Assembly (NCBI GenBank): GCA_963555835.3 | Contig: CAUVWZ020000001.1 | Location: 124,001 to 188,000, forward strand | Origin: JAPUME01 sp027294185 | GTDB lineage: Bacteria > Acidobacteriota > Terriglobia > UBA7540 > JAPUME01 | Direction of reading: 5' to 3' | DNA: 64,000 nucleotides | Shown here: positions 26,383 to 35,526 of the stretch, piece by piece | How positions within the stretch are numbered: position 1 is the stretch's first letter | Layout of the letters: each line of letters opens with the position of its first letter | Position numbers and translations under genes: made by a program | Notes under the pieces: model-generated | Told to the model about the DNA's origin: nothing | Seen by the model: the letters and a program-made list of their open reading frames with translations, nothing else | The model's database searches: none

Positions 26383-27969
26383 TCAAAGCTGGATCAGGTG
26401 CGCCACGCCGATTGCAGGGACCGCCCGAATTTCCGCCAGCACCGCTTCGGGGACGGGCTGGTCCACGTTGACCACGCCGATGGCCTGGTCCGTGCCCGGG
26501 GCGCGCCCCAGGGCGAAATTCGCGATATTGACCTTCCCATTTCCAAGGATGGTGCCCACGCGGCCGATTACTCCGGGAACATCCTGGTTCTTGATCAAAA
26601 GGATGATGCCCTGCAGCGGCGCTTCCACATCGATATCGTTGATGCCGAGAATCCGCAGGCTGCCTCCCATTCCGACCATTCCCAGGATAGACGGCGAATC
26701 CCCGGCCGTCCGCAAGGCAACTCCGAGGGAGTTCGAAACGGCGACCCGCCGGGTGCTTCGCAGCTCCTCGACGACGATTCCCCTCTCCTCAGCGATGGTT
26801 CCGGCGTTAATCAGATTGGCCTTCTCGGAAAGGATCACGTTCAGGATTCCCTTCAGCACGGCGCTTTTGACCAGATGGGTATTGAGCTCGGCCAGGCCGC
26901 CGTCGTAGCTGATGCGCACGTGATCCATTCGCCCCGTTGCCATTTGCGCCAGGAAAGAACCCTCCTTCTCTCCCAGTTGAATATAAGGCTCAAGCTTCTT
27001 GAACTCTTCGGCGGATACGGGAGGAAGATTCACAGCGCTTCTTGAAATTCCGTCCCGCAGGTATTCCGAGATCTGCTCGGCGATGCCAATGCCCACGGAT
27101 TCCTGCGCTTCTTCAGTGGACCCGGCAATGTGAGGCGTGGCCACGACACGCGGGTGGGCCAGAAGTTTGGCTCCGGGGGAACCCGGCGGTGGGGGTTCGA
27201 TTTCAAAGACATCCAATCCGGCCCCGCCTACATGTCCCGATTCCAGGGCCGCCAGCAGGTCGGCTTCGTTCACCATTTCGCCCCTGCTACAATTCACAAT
27301 GCGAACGCCCGGCTTCATCTTTGCGAGGCTCTTCTCGTTGATAAGGTGCACGGTTTCGGGAGTCAGGCTGGCGTGAAGCGAAATGAAATCACTTTGGGCC
27401 AGCACTTCTTCCAAACCCACCAGCGCCGCGTCCAAATCTTCGGCAATGCGCGGGGATACGTAAGGATCGAATGCCAGAACCTTCATATCGAAGGCCTGAG
27501 CCCGCTTGACCACCTCGATGCCCACTCGCCCCAGCCCGACCAGCCCCAGGACCTTTCCCCGAAGCTCGACGCCCAACAACTCTTTCTTGGCCCACTTCCC
27601 TTCCTTGAGAAGCGCATTGGCCCGGGGAATCGAGCGCGCAAGGGAAGTCAGGAGAGCCATGGTGTGCTCGGCGACGCTGACCGAATTGCCGCCCGGCGTA
27701 TTCATCACCAGAATGCCCTTCTTGGTGGCGGCCTCGAGATCGACGTTATCGACTCCCACACCGGCCCGGCCCACGACCCGCAACTTGCGGCAGCGGCCGA
27801 GCAGTTCCTCTGTGACCTGCGTGGCGCTGCGGACAACGAGGCCGTCCGCCTCAACGATTTCCGCCTCAAGCTTCCCGCCGGATTCCGGCAGAAACACCAC
27901 TTCCCAGCCGTTTCGGCGAAGGATCTCCAGCCCGCGAGCGGAGATATTGTCTGCTACAACGATTTTCAC
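26383..27969 (-). CDS. serA: D-3-phosphoglycerate dehydrogenase
   Basis: A 528-residue long-form (type I) PGDH: catalytic/NAD domain (VGLGRVGIEVV), active-site Arg (NCSRGEMVNE), Glu (VFEIEPPPPGSP) and His (TPHIAGSTEEA), then the ASB intervening domain and a C-terminal ACT domain (IGRVGTILGNGKVNIANFALGR) for serine feedback. It is the first step of serine synthesis. The start is GTG at 27969 (VKIVVADNIS), with GGGGAAGAG upstream; the upstream open frame has no similarity. The class V aminotransferase just upstream is its likely pathway partner. Confidence 0.95.
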   Translation of the reverse strand: MKIVVADNISARGLEILRRNGWEVVFLPESGGKLEAEIVEADGLVVRSATQVTEELLGRCRKLRVVGRAGVGVDNVDLEAATKKGILVMNTPGGNSVSVAEHTMALLTSLARSIPRANALLKEGKWAKKELLGVELRGKVLGLVGLGRVGIEVVKRAQAFDMKVLAFDPYVSPRIAEDLDAALVGLEEVLAQSDFISLHASLTPETVHLINEKSLAKMKPGVRIVNCSRGEMVNEADLLAALESGHVGGAGLDVFEIEPPPPGSPGAKLLAHPRVVATPHIAGSTEEAQESVGIGIAEQISEYLRDGISRSAVNLPPVSAEEFKKLEPYIQLGEKEGSFLAQMATGRMDHVRISYDGGLAELNTHLVKSAVLKGILNVILSEKANLINAGTIAEERGIVVEELRSTRRVAVSNSLGVALRTAGDSPSILGMVGMGGSLRILGINDIDVEAPLQGIILLIKNQDVPGVIGRVGTILGNGKVNIANFALGRAPGTDQAIGVVNVDQPVPEAVLAEIRAVPAIGVAHLIQL

Positions 27970-28018
27970 CAGGATTTTCTCTTCCCCAGATGACCGATAG
28001 GACGATAGGCCGCTAACT

Positions 28019-29187
28019 TCAGCTTGCCTCTCCCTGCCTGCGCAGGTAAACACTCTGTGCGGCCCGAACACCCGCCCCACATTCCACGCGATGACCCAGA
28101 CGGTTCAGGCACAATTCAAGAGCCCCGATCAGACCGAGAAGGTCCATCATGTCGTGGTAGCCGAGATGCGCCACGCGAAATATCTTGCCCTTCAATTCCC
28201 CCTGGCCGTTCGCCAGGACCGTCCCAAAGGCGGAATTCATCTCCTTGATGATCTTTCCCGAACCGATTCCTGAAGGGCTGCAAACCGCGGTTAAGGCGTT
28301 CGCCGGCGAAGTTTCAGCTAACAGTCCCAGCCCGAGCGCCTTCGAGGCCTCTCGGGTAGCTTCCCCCAGAAGCGCCGCATTGGCAATCAGGCGTTCGCGG
28401 CCCAATTCCTTGATGTATTGCAGCGCCTGATGCAAGGCTACAACCAAGCTGATGGGAGGCGTGAAGGAAACTTCCCCCTTCGCCTGGCTGTCGCGTTCCC
28501 TGGCCAGATCGAAGTAATAGCGCGGCAGCTTCGCTTTCTCTATGAGCCGCCAAGCCTTCTCGCTGACACCGGCGAAGGCGAGCCCGGGGGGAATCATCAA
28601 AGCCTTTTGCGATCCTCCGATGAGAATGTCGAGACCCCAGAGGTCTGGTCGCAGCTCCATGGTACCGACACCGGTTATGGCATCCACCACCAGGCAGGTC
28701 TCCTCATGAGGGCGCACGAGCTTTGCTACTCCCTCTACGTCATGGCTCACGCCCGTCGAGGTTTCCGTGGCCTGCATGAAAACGGCACGGTAAGGTTTCC
28801 CCGCTGCAAGCTGTTTCTCGACCTGCCCCAGGGGGATGGTCTGGCCGTAGGGGGCCTCAATCTTCGTTGCCTCAATCCCATAGACACGAGCGAGGTTGAG
28901 CCAACGCTCACCGAACTTTCCAGCCGTCAGCACCAGAGCGCGGTCGCCCGGAGAAAGCAGATTGACCCAGGCCGCCTCCATGGCGCCGGTCCCCGAGGCG
29001 GAGAAAAGCACAACCGTTGACTTTGTTCCAGAACGTACTGCAACCCTTCGAGCGTCTCGCGTGTGTAGCGGCGAAATTCATCCGTCCGATGGTGCAGGTC
29101 GGCGGAAAAAGCCGCCATCTGCGCCGCCGGAAGCAGCGGGGTCGGCCCCGGAGCAAAATTCCTTGATTTGGTGACCAGCGGTTTCAA
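28019..29187 (-). pseudogene. Class V aminotransferase (serine-pyruvate/alanine-glyoxylate type), frameshifted
   Basis: Two frames together give one normal aminotransferase of about 389 codons. 29187 to about 29033 encodes the N-terminus (NFAPGPTPLLPAAQ, YTRETLEGLQYV) and about 29033 to 28019 encodes the rest (VVLFSASGTGAMEAAWVN, PLP lysine in GGSQKALMIPPG). If one T is restored in the TT at 29032-29033 the frame joins as QYVSGTKSTVVLFSASG, as expected for the family. The start is TTG at 29187 with GAGGG 5 bases upstream. It lies 49 bases before serA on the same strand; class V enzymes paired with serA act in phosphoserine formation in some bacteria. It may be a real pseudogene or an assembly indel. 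Confidence 0.85.
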
Positions 29188-29817
29188 GATTACCCTCGAT
29201 GAGGACGACGCTGCAGCCCCCCTTCAACGGTCGGGACGAGAAAGCTGCTTTTATCTCGGCTCCTGAGCGCACAGGGCCGCGACCGGCCCATTCAAAGTAT
29301 AAAGCCTTCGATCATGCAAGGATTCATACTACACCCATAGGCCCGACCGGCCAACAGACGCGGCTACCTTTCCGGTTTTATTCGTCGGGATTGAAAAGTG
29401 GTGAGTTCCGAATCTATGGAGGTGTGAAGGCGACCACCAAATCTCCCAAATTTGTGCCGCCGGGGTCCCCGACGGAGGAGGGTTACAGGGTGTTCCCGTT
29501 TGCGGCCCGTGTTCCCCACCGGGATTTTAGAACTTTCTCAGTCCACTCTCCCTTGACCCGGAATTAGTTTTATAGCCCTCCGGCGGTTGCAAGTATACAT
29601 CCGTTTGCCGCAGTCGAGCCCTCCGGGCATGGTTTTTCTCCCATAAAGCCTTCGATCATGGGCCTGAAATCCGTTAGAATGCGTTAACAAAAACTCCATT
29701 CTCCCCGCGTAGAATTATCGTGCGGTCGCGGCTGTATTTTCTTAATTTCTCTAAACCCGATGCTAAAATAGCGTCGCGCCCGTTTTTAAGCTCCTACACG
29801 CATTTAAGGAGGTTCGC
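29188..29817. other. 630-bp intergenic region before the Sel1 genes
   Basis: No convincing gene: a 122-codon frame at 29199-29567 has no recognisable features. It holds an 18-bp direct repeat (29299-29316 and 29643-29660). The last 120 bases are AT-rich and probably hold the promoter of the Sel1 gene; TAAAAT at 29764-29769 is a possible -10 box. Confidence 0.5.
29299..29660. repeat. Pair of exact 18-bp direct repeats
   Basis: ATAAAGCCTTCGATCATG is present at 29299-29316 and again at 29643-29660, in the same orientation and 344 bases apart, both in non-coding DNA. Such pairs can mark an old insertion or deletion, but nothing between them looks like a mobile element. Confidence 0.75.
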
Positions 29818-30762
29818 GTGCGTTCATTCTTGTTGGTTTTTCTGCTTCTTCTGGCTCCTGCGCTATACCTCTATTCTGCAGAAAACCCTCCATCACCCCA
29901 AGGACAGACGAACCTACCAGCAAACCAGTCTCTTGGGGATGATCCCCCCGTAACCGTGGAGCCACCTTCCCTCCAACACCGCGCTGAGCAAGGTGATGTA
30001 CAAGCGCAGTACAACCTCGGGCTTGCGTACGGACACGGGATATACTTCCAGCAGGATTACGTCGAGGCGCGGAAATGGTATCTCAAGGCCGCCGAGCGGG
30101 GCCATGCCAGCGCCCAATTCGACCTTGGTCTTCTCTACTACATCGGCAAAGGCGTCCCACAGGATTACGTCGAGGCGCGGAAGTGGTATCTCAAGACCGC
30201 CGAGCAGGGCGACGCCTACGCCCAATTCAGCGTTGGTGTTCTCTACTACGACGGTCACGGCGTCCCCCAGGACTACGTGGAGGCGCGGAAGTGGTATCTC
30301 GAGGCCGCCGAGCAGGGCCACGCAACAGCCCAACGCAACCTTGGTTTTCTCTACGACACCGGCAAAGGCATTCCGCAGGATTACGTGGAGGCGCGTAAGT
30401 GGTATCTCAAAGCTGCCGAGCAGGGCTCCGCCACAGCCCAATTCAACCTTGGTGTTCTCTACGAAACCGGCAAAGGCATTCCCCAGGATTACGTCGAGGC
30501 GCGTAAATGGTATCTCAAAGCTGCCGAGCAGGGCGAGGCCAGCGCCCAAAACAACCTTGGCCTTCTCTACTCCGAAGGCCACGGCATCCCACAGGATTAC
30601 GTAACAGCCTACGCTTGGGCGAACATCGCCGCCGCTCAAGGTAATGAAACTGCGCTACGTAACCGTGATCTTGCAGCCGCCAAGCTCGACGCTGCTTCAC
30701 TTGTCGAAGCTCAGAAGCTTTCAAAGGAATACTTCAAACTCTACGTCGAGCCCTTCCAATAG
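29818..30762 (+). CDS. Secreted Sel1-repeat (SLR) protein, large
   Basis: A 314-residue exported protein. A signal peptide (SFLLVFLLLLAPALYLYSA) is followed by a short linker and about six Sel1/SLR units of 36 residues (consensus GDAxAQFNLGxLYxxGxGVPQDYVEARKW), then a C-terminal cap ending YFKLYVEPFQ. Sel1 repeats form alpha-solenoids for protein binding. The repeats are very alike at DNA level (108-bp period, about 29968-30640), so unit number may vary between strains. The start is GTG at 29818 with a strong AGGAGG 5 bases upstream. The partner is unknown. Confidence 0.9.
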   Translation: MRSFLLVFLLLLAPALYLYSAENPPSPQGQTNLPANQSLGDDPPVTVEPPSLQHRAEQGDVQAQYNLGLAYGHGIYFQQDYVEARKWYLKAAERGHASAQFDLGLLYYIGKGVPQDYVEARKWYLKTAEQGDAYAQFSVGVLYYDGHGVPQDYVEARKWYLEAAEQGHATAQRNLGFLYDTGKGIPQDYVEARKWYLKAAEQGSATAQFNLGVLYETGKGIPQDYVEARKWYLKAAEQGEASAQNNLGLLYSEGHGIPQDYVTAYAWANIAAAQGNETALRNRDLAAAKLDAASLVEAQKLSKEYFKLYVEPFQ

Positions 30763-30910
30763 AAACCTGGCGGGCCCGATTGTGAGATACCTGGGATGGA
30801 AGGTTTGCCCGAGGTGCTTGCCAAAGCCCGCAAGCGAGTGAATAATGTTGCCAGTAACCCCAAGTTAGGGATCGGATTGCTCAAGGCAACCGCTCCAAAA
30901 GGCTCTCGCA

Positions 30911-31435
30911 ATGATCTCCCTGAACCTAAACCGCAGATACAAAAATATACTCTTACTCTTCCTCTTCCTCGTCCTCATCCTTGTCGCAACGGGAATCAAC
31001 CTCGTTAAAAATTCTCGCACAATAGTTTTGCCACCGCCGCCTCGCGGGTTCGTATTACGGAAGATTGAGCCAGAAGTCCTCATACGCCGTGCTAAACAAG
31101 GAGATGCCGAAGCCCAACGCAACCTTGGTTTTCTCTACTTCAAAGGGCAAGGCGTTCCGCAGGACTACGCCGAGGCGCGGAAGTGGTGGCTAAGGGCCGC
31201 TAAGCAGGGGAACTATAACGCCCAACACAGCCTTGGTTTTCTCTACTTCAAAGGGCAAGGCGTTCCGGTGGACTACGTAACCTCCTTCGCTTGGGCAAGC
31301 GCCGCTGCTCGAGGTGCGAAAGATGCCGAGGAATTCCGTGATCTTGTTTACAACAAGCTCGGCCTTGCTTCACTTGGCAGAGCTCAGGAGCTCTCATGGG
31401 AGTATTTCAAGCTCTACGTCGAGCCCTTCCAATAG
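30911..31435 (+). CDS. Membrane-anchored Sel1-repeat protein, small
   Basis: A 174-residue protein with an N-terminal membrane segment (ILLLFLFLVLILVATGI) and two Sel1 units (AQRNLGFLYFKGQGVPQDYAEARKW and a second). The last 10 residues, YFKLYVEPFQ, are identical to those of the larger Sel1 gene 148 bases upstream, so the two are paralogues from a local duplication. AAGG lies 8 bases before the ATG at 30911. The role is probably protein-protein contact in the periplasm. Confidence 0.88.
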   Translation: MISLNLNRRYKNILLLFLFLVLILVATGINLVKNSRTIVLPPPPRGFVLRKIEPEVLIRRAKQGDAEAQRNLGFLYFKGQGVPQDYAEARKWWLRAAKQGNYNAQHSLGFLYFKGQGVPVDYVTSFAWASAAARGAKDAEEFRDLVYNKLGLASLGRAQELSWEYFKLYVEPFQ

Positions 31436-31869
31436 AAACCCGGCGAAGAACACAAAAAGATTAACTGTTAGTCAGTTCCAGGCGAGAATTGATCCGGTCA
31501 ACATTCAGGCCGCGCCCGAGTGCCGAGAAGAGTGTTAGGAGGAAGATCGTGGGCCTCTCTTCCTATCTTGGAACGCGTTGTGACGCGTTCTGCCGTGCCC
31601 GTCGACGCCTCCTCAACATATCCAAAAGCCATCTCCTCTGCTTCGATCGATTGATCGATTGATCGATTGTCGGGCATCCTCGCATGATTCGCCGACACGG
31701 ACTCCCAAGGGCAGGCCGGGCGCGTTCGGGTATCTCAGATCATAAAGTTCTTGCTCTTTTTTAATGGGGTGGAAATATTATTCCGTTTGTAGAGGGTCGA
31801 GCGGCCCACAGAGCGTTTGTGAAAAACCAATCCAAGGATCTTTGGGCAAACCCTAGCAGGAAAGGAAAC
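31436..31869. other. Intergenic region with octamer repeats and a hairpin
   Basis: 434 bases with no supported gene. It contains a 7-bp inverted repeat GAACGCG/CGCGTTC around 31570-31589 that may end the Sel1 transcript, although no T-run follows. It also contains three tandem ATCGATTG octamers (31646-31669), identical to those at 21.1 kb. Confidence 0.6.
31646..31669. repeat. Three tandem 8-bp repeats (ATCGATTG)
   Basis: Three exact copies of ATCGATTG in non-coding DNA. The same octamer stands in tandem at 21132-21163. The repeat contains overlapping GATC and ATCGAT sites. Confidence 0.85.
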
Positions 31870-33213
31870 CTACTTCCTCATCAGGTCCAGCACGGCCGAG
31901 GTCATGGCCTTGACGCCGGTGCGCAGGGTTTCATCAGGCACAGGGGCGAACTCACTCGAATGGAGCGAAGGAAGAGAGGCCCCCGTCTCGCGGGCCTCGC
32001 GGATGCGGGCGGGGTCCACTGCGCCCAGCCAGAAGATGCAGATGGGGACTTTGGGGTTTTGGAGACCGAACTGGCCGAAGTCCTCCCCCCCCATCACAGG
32101 GTCGGTTTCGAACACGTTTTCAGAGCCCAGAGCCGTCTTGAGCGCCCGGGCGACTCTGCCGGTCAGGTTCGGGTCGTTGTAGGTCGAAGGCGTAAACTCC
32201 TCCTCGGGGATTTCGACAATGGGAGCGCGGTCGGGCGGAATGCCTGCAGCGGCGGCAACGCCGTGGGCGATGCGCCGGATGGCGGCATGAATCTTCTCGC
32301 GAACTTCGGGCTTGTAGGACCGCACGGTCAGTTGCAGGCGAACTTCATCGGGGATAATGTTGTGTTTCGTCCCGCCGTGAATCGACCCCACCGTTACCAC
32401 GGCCGGGTCGTTCGGGTGCACTTCACGGCTGACAATCGTCTGCAGCGCTAATATCATCTGCGCCGCGAGGACGACGGGATCCTTTGTCATTTGCGGGTAG
32501 GCTCCGTGCCCACCGACCCCGCGAACCAGGATATCCACGGAGTCAACATTGGCCAGGGCGTAACCCGGGCGGTAGGCAATCTTCCCTGCCTCCAGAGAGG
32601 CACTGACATGCAGGGCCAGTGCGTAATCGGGCAGAGGGAACCGCTCGTACAGGCGGTCCTTTAGCATGGCCCGCGCCCCGGCGCCGCGCTCTTCCGCCGG
32701 CTGGCCGATCATCACCAGCGTGCCCGCCCATTGGTCTTTGAATCGCGTGAGCATCTTCGCTGTTCCCAGGAAAGAGGTCATGTGGATGTCGTGGCCGCAA
32801 GCATGCATTACACCCACATCCGCCCCGGCATTATCGACTCGAACTCGACTGGCGTAGGGAACGCCCGTACGCTCTTCCACAGGAAGGCCATCCAGGTCGG
32901 TGCGGACCATCACCGTGGGTCCCGCCCCGTTCTCCAAGACCGCCACCAGACCATACGAGGTGCGGCCGAAGACTCCGTAGTCCCCCACGTTTTCGGTCAC
33001 TTCGAATCCCAGGGTGCGGAGTTCGCGGGCGAGATAGCGGGAGGTCTCTTTCTCCTGGTAGGAAAGCTCCGGGTGGCTGTGGAGATGCTTGTAGGTCCTA
33101 AGCAGTGATTCCAGCTCTTCCGTAATCGGCTCGTCCAGGTCGGCCTGCCCGTAAAGAGTGGAAACCAGAAGGAAGGCACCGAAGACCAGCGCTGCCCTCT
33201 GAAGTAGTCGCAT
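31870..33213 (-). CDS. Secreted M20 family amidohydrolase/peptidase
   Basis: About 447 residues with a signal peptide (LVFGAFLLVSTLYGQ). It belongs to the M20D aminoacylase/IAA-amino-acid hydrolase-like group: metal-binding motifs HACGHDIHMTSF and GQPAEERGAGA, the dimerisation lid segment VRGVGGHGAYPQ, and GGEDFGQF. These enzymes release amino acids from N-acyl or peptide substrates. The start is ATG at 33213 with GGGAGG 9 bases upstream; the GTG just before it (33216) is almost as good. The N-terminal signal points to a periplasmic site. Confidence 0.93.
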   Translation of the reverse strand: MRLLQRAALVFGAFLLVSTLYGQADLDEPITEELESLLRTYKHLHSHPELSYQEKETSRYLARELRTLGFEVTENVGDYGVFGRTSYGLVAVLENGAGPTVMVRTDLDGLPVEERTGVPYASRVRVDNAGADVGVMHACGHDIHMTSFLGTAKMLTRFKDQWAGTLVMIGQPAEERGAGARAMLKDRLYERFPLPDYALALHVSASLEAGKIAYRPGYALANVDSVDILVRGVGGHGAYPQMTKDPVVLAAQMILALQTIVSREVHPNDPAVVTVGSIHGGTKHNIIPDEVRLQLTVRSYKPEVREKIHAAIRRIAHGVAAAAGIPPDRAPIVEIPEEEFTPSTYNDPNLTGRVARALKTALGSENVFETDPVMGGEDFGQFGLQNPKVPICIFWLGAVDPARIREARETGASLPSLHSSEFAPVPDETLRTGVKAMTSAVLDLMRK

Positions 33214-33357
33214 CACAGGAAACCTCCCTACGGTTCGATGGGTTCACTCAGGAAATAGCGACAGGCGCTCGAATACCGATTCGCACAGGAAACGGGTCAG
33301 GAGTCGCCGCCCGAAAGAGGAAATCTGTTCCCACAAAAAACCTGGCAGCCTGATTCA

Positions 33358-33445
33358 TGGTGCTGGAGGGGGGAGTCGAACCCCCACGGCCCTAAGGACC
33401 GCGAGATTTTGAGTCTCGTGCGTCTGCCAGTTCCGCCACTCCAGC
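33358..33445 (-). tRNA. tRNA-Leu (CAA)
   Basis: The minus strand folds as a type II tRNA: acceptor GCTGGAG/CTCCAGC, discriminator A, encoded CCA at 33360-33358, anticodon stem CGAGA/TCTCG around loop CTCAAAA (anticodon CAA), a long variable arm (CGGTCC/GGGCCG type), and T-arm GGGGG-TTCGACT-CCCCC. The long variable arm and the CAA anticodon identify leucine (codon UUG). Confidence 0.97.
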
Positions 33446-33538
33446 ACGAATCACCAAGGGTGCCGCAATAGTAGAAAGCGCTCTTCGCCTCTGTCAAGTC
33501 AAAGGGGAAGACCCAACATTTGCCGCCGCATTTCCCCC

Positions 33539-34615
33539 TCAGAACAAGCCGAACCTCAGGCGCAGGTACTTCTTGGGATCCCTGCGGAAGTCCTCAGCAA
33601 AGGCTCTCAACTCTTCGGTAGCCGTATTAAGGTTCAAGAAGAGCGACTCATCGGTCGAGAGACGACCCAGGGTTCCTTCGCCGTGCTCGATCCTGCCCGC
33701 GATTGTGCCGAGGCCCTGAAACGTGTGATTCATCTGGTTATAGAGCGAAGGATCGGTGACCAGTTTACCGACGGTACCCTCTCCCTGATTCACTTTTGCC
33801 ATCATGGTGTTCAACTGGCCGGTGAACTGTTTCAGGTTTTCGTAAATGGAGGGGTCGTTGATGAGCTGGGCCAGAGTGCCTTCCCCTTCATCGATCGCGC
33901 CCAGGACCCGGTCCAGCCGGTCCATGCTGGAAGTGAGCTTCTGATAGAAAGCTTCGTCGACCAGAAGCTTTCCCATGGAACCTTCGCCCTGCTCGATCCT
34001 CGCCACGATGCGTTCGGCAGAGCCGGCAGTCCGCCTCAGGCGATTATAGAAAGAGGGATCACTGAGCAGCCTGCCGAGCGATCCCTGCCCTTGCTCCACC
34101 TGCGCGGTGATGTTGCTCAACTTGCCGCTGAGATCGCGGAGGTTGCTCAACACATCATTAGTGTTGCTCATGATCTCCTTCATGTCCGCGCTCGGTCTGC
34201 CTGCCAGTTCCTCGCCGTCCATCAAAATCGCCGCCTGGGGACTTCCACGGCTAACGTTGACAAACCGGTCGCCAAGCACCCCTTCACTTTCCAGCCCTGC
34301 CTTCGAATCCGCTCGGATTTCCGATTGATACTCCGTGGCAATGCGCAACGTGACTTCCACAGCTCGCCCCGGTTCCGTGTAAGGCGGAATCGAGATCGCT
34401 TCCACGTTCCCGACGACAAACCCCACCAATCGAACCGGGGTTCCTACTTTCAGTCCCTGTACATCCGGGAAATAGGATTTCAACCGATATTTCTTGCTGA
34501 ACAGACCTACTTGTCCGCTGATGAAAAAGATGGCGATCGCGAAAACAACCAGGCTGGTGATCACCATCATTCCCACCCGCAATTGAATCCATTGGACTTG
34601 CTTTCGCTGAGGCAT
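33539..34615 (-). CDS. mlaD: MCE-domain lipid-transport protein (MlaD type) with GEG repeats
   Basis: A 358-residue inner-membrane-anchored protein: one N-terminal membrane helix (MMVITSLVVFAIAIFFISG), one MCE domain (about 38-130, GVLGDRFVNVS) that forms a hexameric lipid channel, then a long helical tail. The tail has five units of about 35-38 residues, each with a motif like EQGEGSMGKLLVD and an aromatic (F/YxxL) a few residues on. It is the substrate-binding part of the MlaFED-type phospholipid transporter between membranes and is last in the mlaE-mlaF-mlaD operon. Confidence 0.92.
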   Translation of the reverse strand: MPQRKQVQWIQLRVGMMVITSLVVFAIAIFFISGQVGLFSKKYRLKSYFPDVQGLKVGTPVRLVGFVVGNVEAISIPPYTEPGRAVEVTLRIATEYQSEIRADSKAGLESEGVLGDRFVNVSRGSPQAAILMDGEELAGRPSADMKEIMSNTNDVLSNLRDLSGKLSNITAQVEQGQGSLGRLLSDPSFYNRLRRTAGSAERIVARIEQGEGSMGKLLVDEAFYQKLTSSMDRLDRVLGAIDEGEGTLAQLINDPSIYENLKQFTGQLNTMMAKVNQGEGTVGKLVTDPSLYNQMNHTFQGLGTIAGRIEHGEGTLGRLSTDESLFLNLNTATEELRAFAEDFRRDPKKYLRLRFGLF

Positions 34616-34690
34616 ACGCTTCTCAACTCCAATTCAAAGAGATTTCCTCAAGGGATATTGTAGTCGAAAGTAGGGCGACCGGTGGCGATT

Positions 34691-35497
34691 TCAGACCAGG
34701 AAAAGCCGCAGGTAGGGATCAGAACTCGCCAGAAGCTCCCGCTCGCGGCCATAGAAATAAACCGATCCTTCGCGGAGCACCAGGAAATACGTCCGCCCTC
34801 GATTGACCGACCCCTCTCCGTTTAACGGCACCAAACAGCAACAGGAAGGATCGTAAGAGTAGCGGGCCAGGACGAAGGCATCCTGAATGCGATGGGTCAC
34901 CAGGAGCGAACAGACGCGGTTGACGTCGCGGAGTTTGACAATCAGGGTAATGATGGTGTTCGCGGTGACCGGGTCGAGCCCGGCAGTAGGAGAATCGTAA
35001 AGCATGATGGGAGGCTGGTCAATCATCGCGCGGGCCAGCGCAACGCGCCGTCTCATGCCGCCGGAGAGCTCTGAGGGAAGCTTATCGATCGCCTCCTCCA
35101 GCTCCACGAAACGCAAAACCTCTCGCACGCGATCCTCCAGCGTCGCTTCATCCAGACCTTTTTCCTCCCGAATGCGGTAGGACACATTTTCAAAAACGTT
35201 CAGGGAGTCAAAAAGCGCCCCTTCCTGAAAGAGGATTCCCATGCTCCGTCGGATGGGGTAGAGCTTGCTTTCCTCAAGGCAACTGACCTCCTGATCTTTC
35301 ACAAAAATGCGGCCCGAATCGGGCCGAATCAGTCCCACAAGCATCTTGAGGAGGAGCGACTTTCCCGTTCCCGTCACACCCAGTATGACCGTCGTCTCTC
35401 CGGATCGGGCCTCAAAGGAGACATCACGCAGTACGGCCTTGTCCTCGAAGGCCAGGGAAACATTCTCGACTCGAACAGCAGGTGCTTTTTTTTCCAC
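34691..35497 (-). CDS. mlaF: MCE/Mla ABC transporter ATP-binding protein
   Basis: About 268 residues. Walker A is GVTGTGKS, the signature LSGGMRRRVALARA, and the His switch VTHRIQD. Walker B reads IMLYDSPTAGLDP: the residue after the Asp, normally the catalytic Glu, is Ser. This may be a trait of this MlaF branch or mean slow hydrolysis. It powers lipid transport with MlaE and MlaD. The start is GTG at 35497 (VEKKAPAVRVENVSLAF), 29 bases after the mlaE stop. The longer frame to 35668 overlaps mlaE and lacks similarity. The C-terminal 60 residues include a Cys cluster (YDPSCCCLVP). Confidence 0.9.
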   Translation of the reverse strand: MEKKAPAVRVENVSLAFEDKAVLRDVSFEARSGETTVILGVTGTGKSLLLKMLVGLIRPDSGRIFVKDQEVSCLEESKLYPIRRSMGILFQEGALFDSLNVFENVSYRIREEKGLDEATLEDRVREVLRFVELEEAIDKLPSELSGGMRRRVALARAMIDQPPIMLYDSPTAGLDPVTANTIITLIVKLRDVNRVCSLLVTHRIQDAFVLARYSYDPSCCCLVPLNGEGSVNRGRTYFLVLREGSVYFYGRERELLASSDPYLRLFLV

Positions 35498-35526
35498 AGT
35501 CCGATTTTCCGAAATGGAATGGAGTC

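Noticed and set aside
29199..29567. 122-codon frame before the Sel1 genes
   Set aside because: No ribosome site, signal or recognisable domain, and the codon use is unlike neighbours.
29968..30640. 108-bp tandem repeats considered as a CRISPR or satellite array
   Set aside because: The period is a whole number of codons and each unit encodes a Sel1 repeat; there are no spacers.
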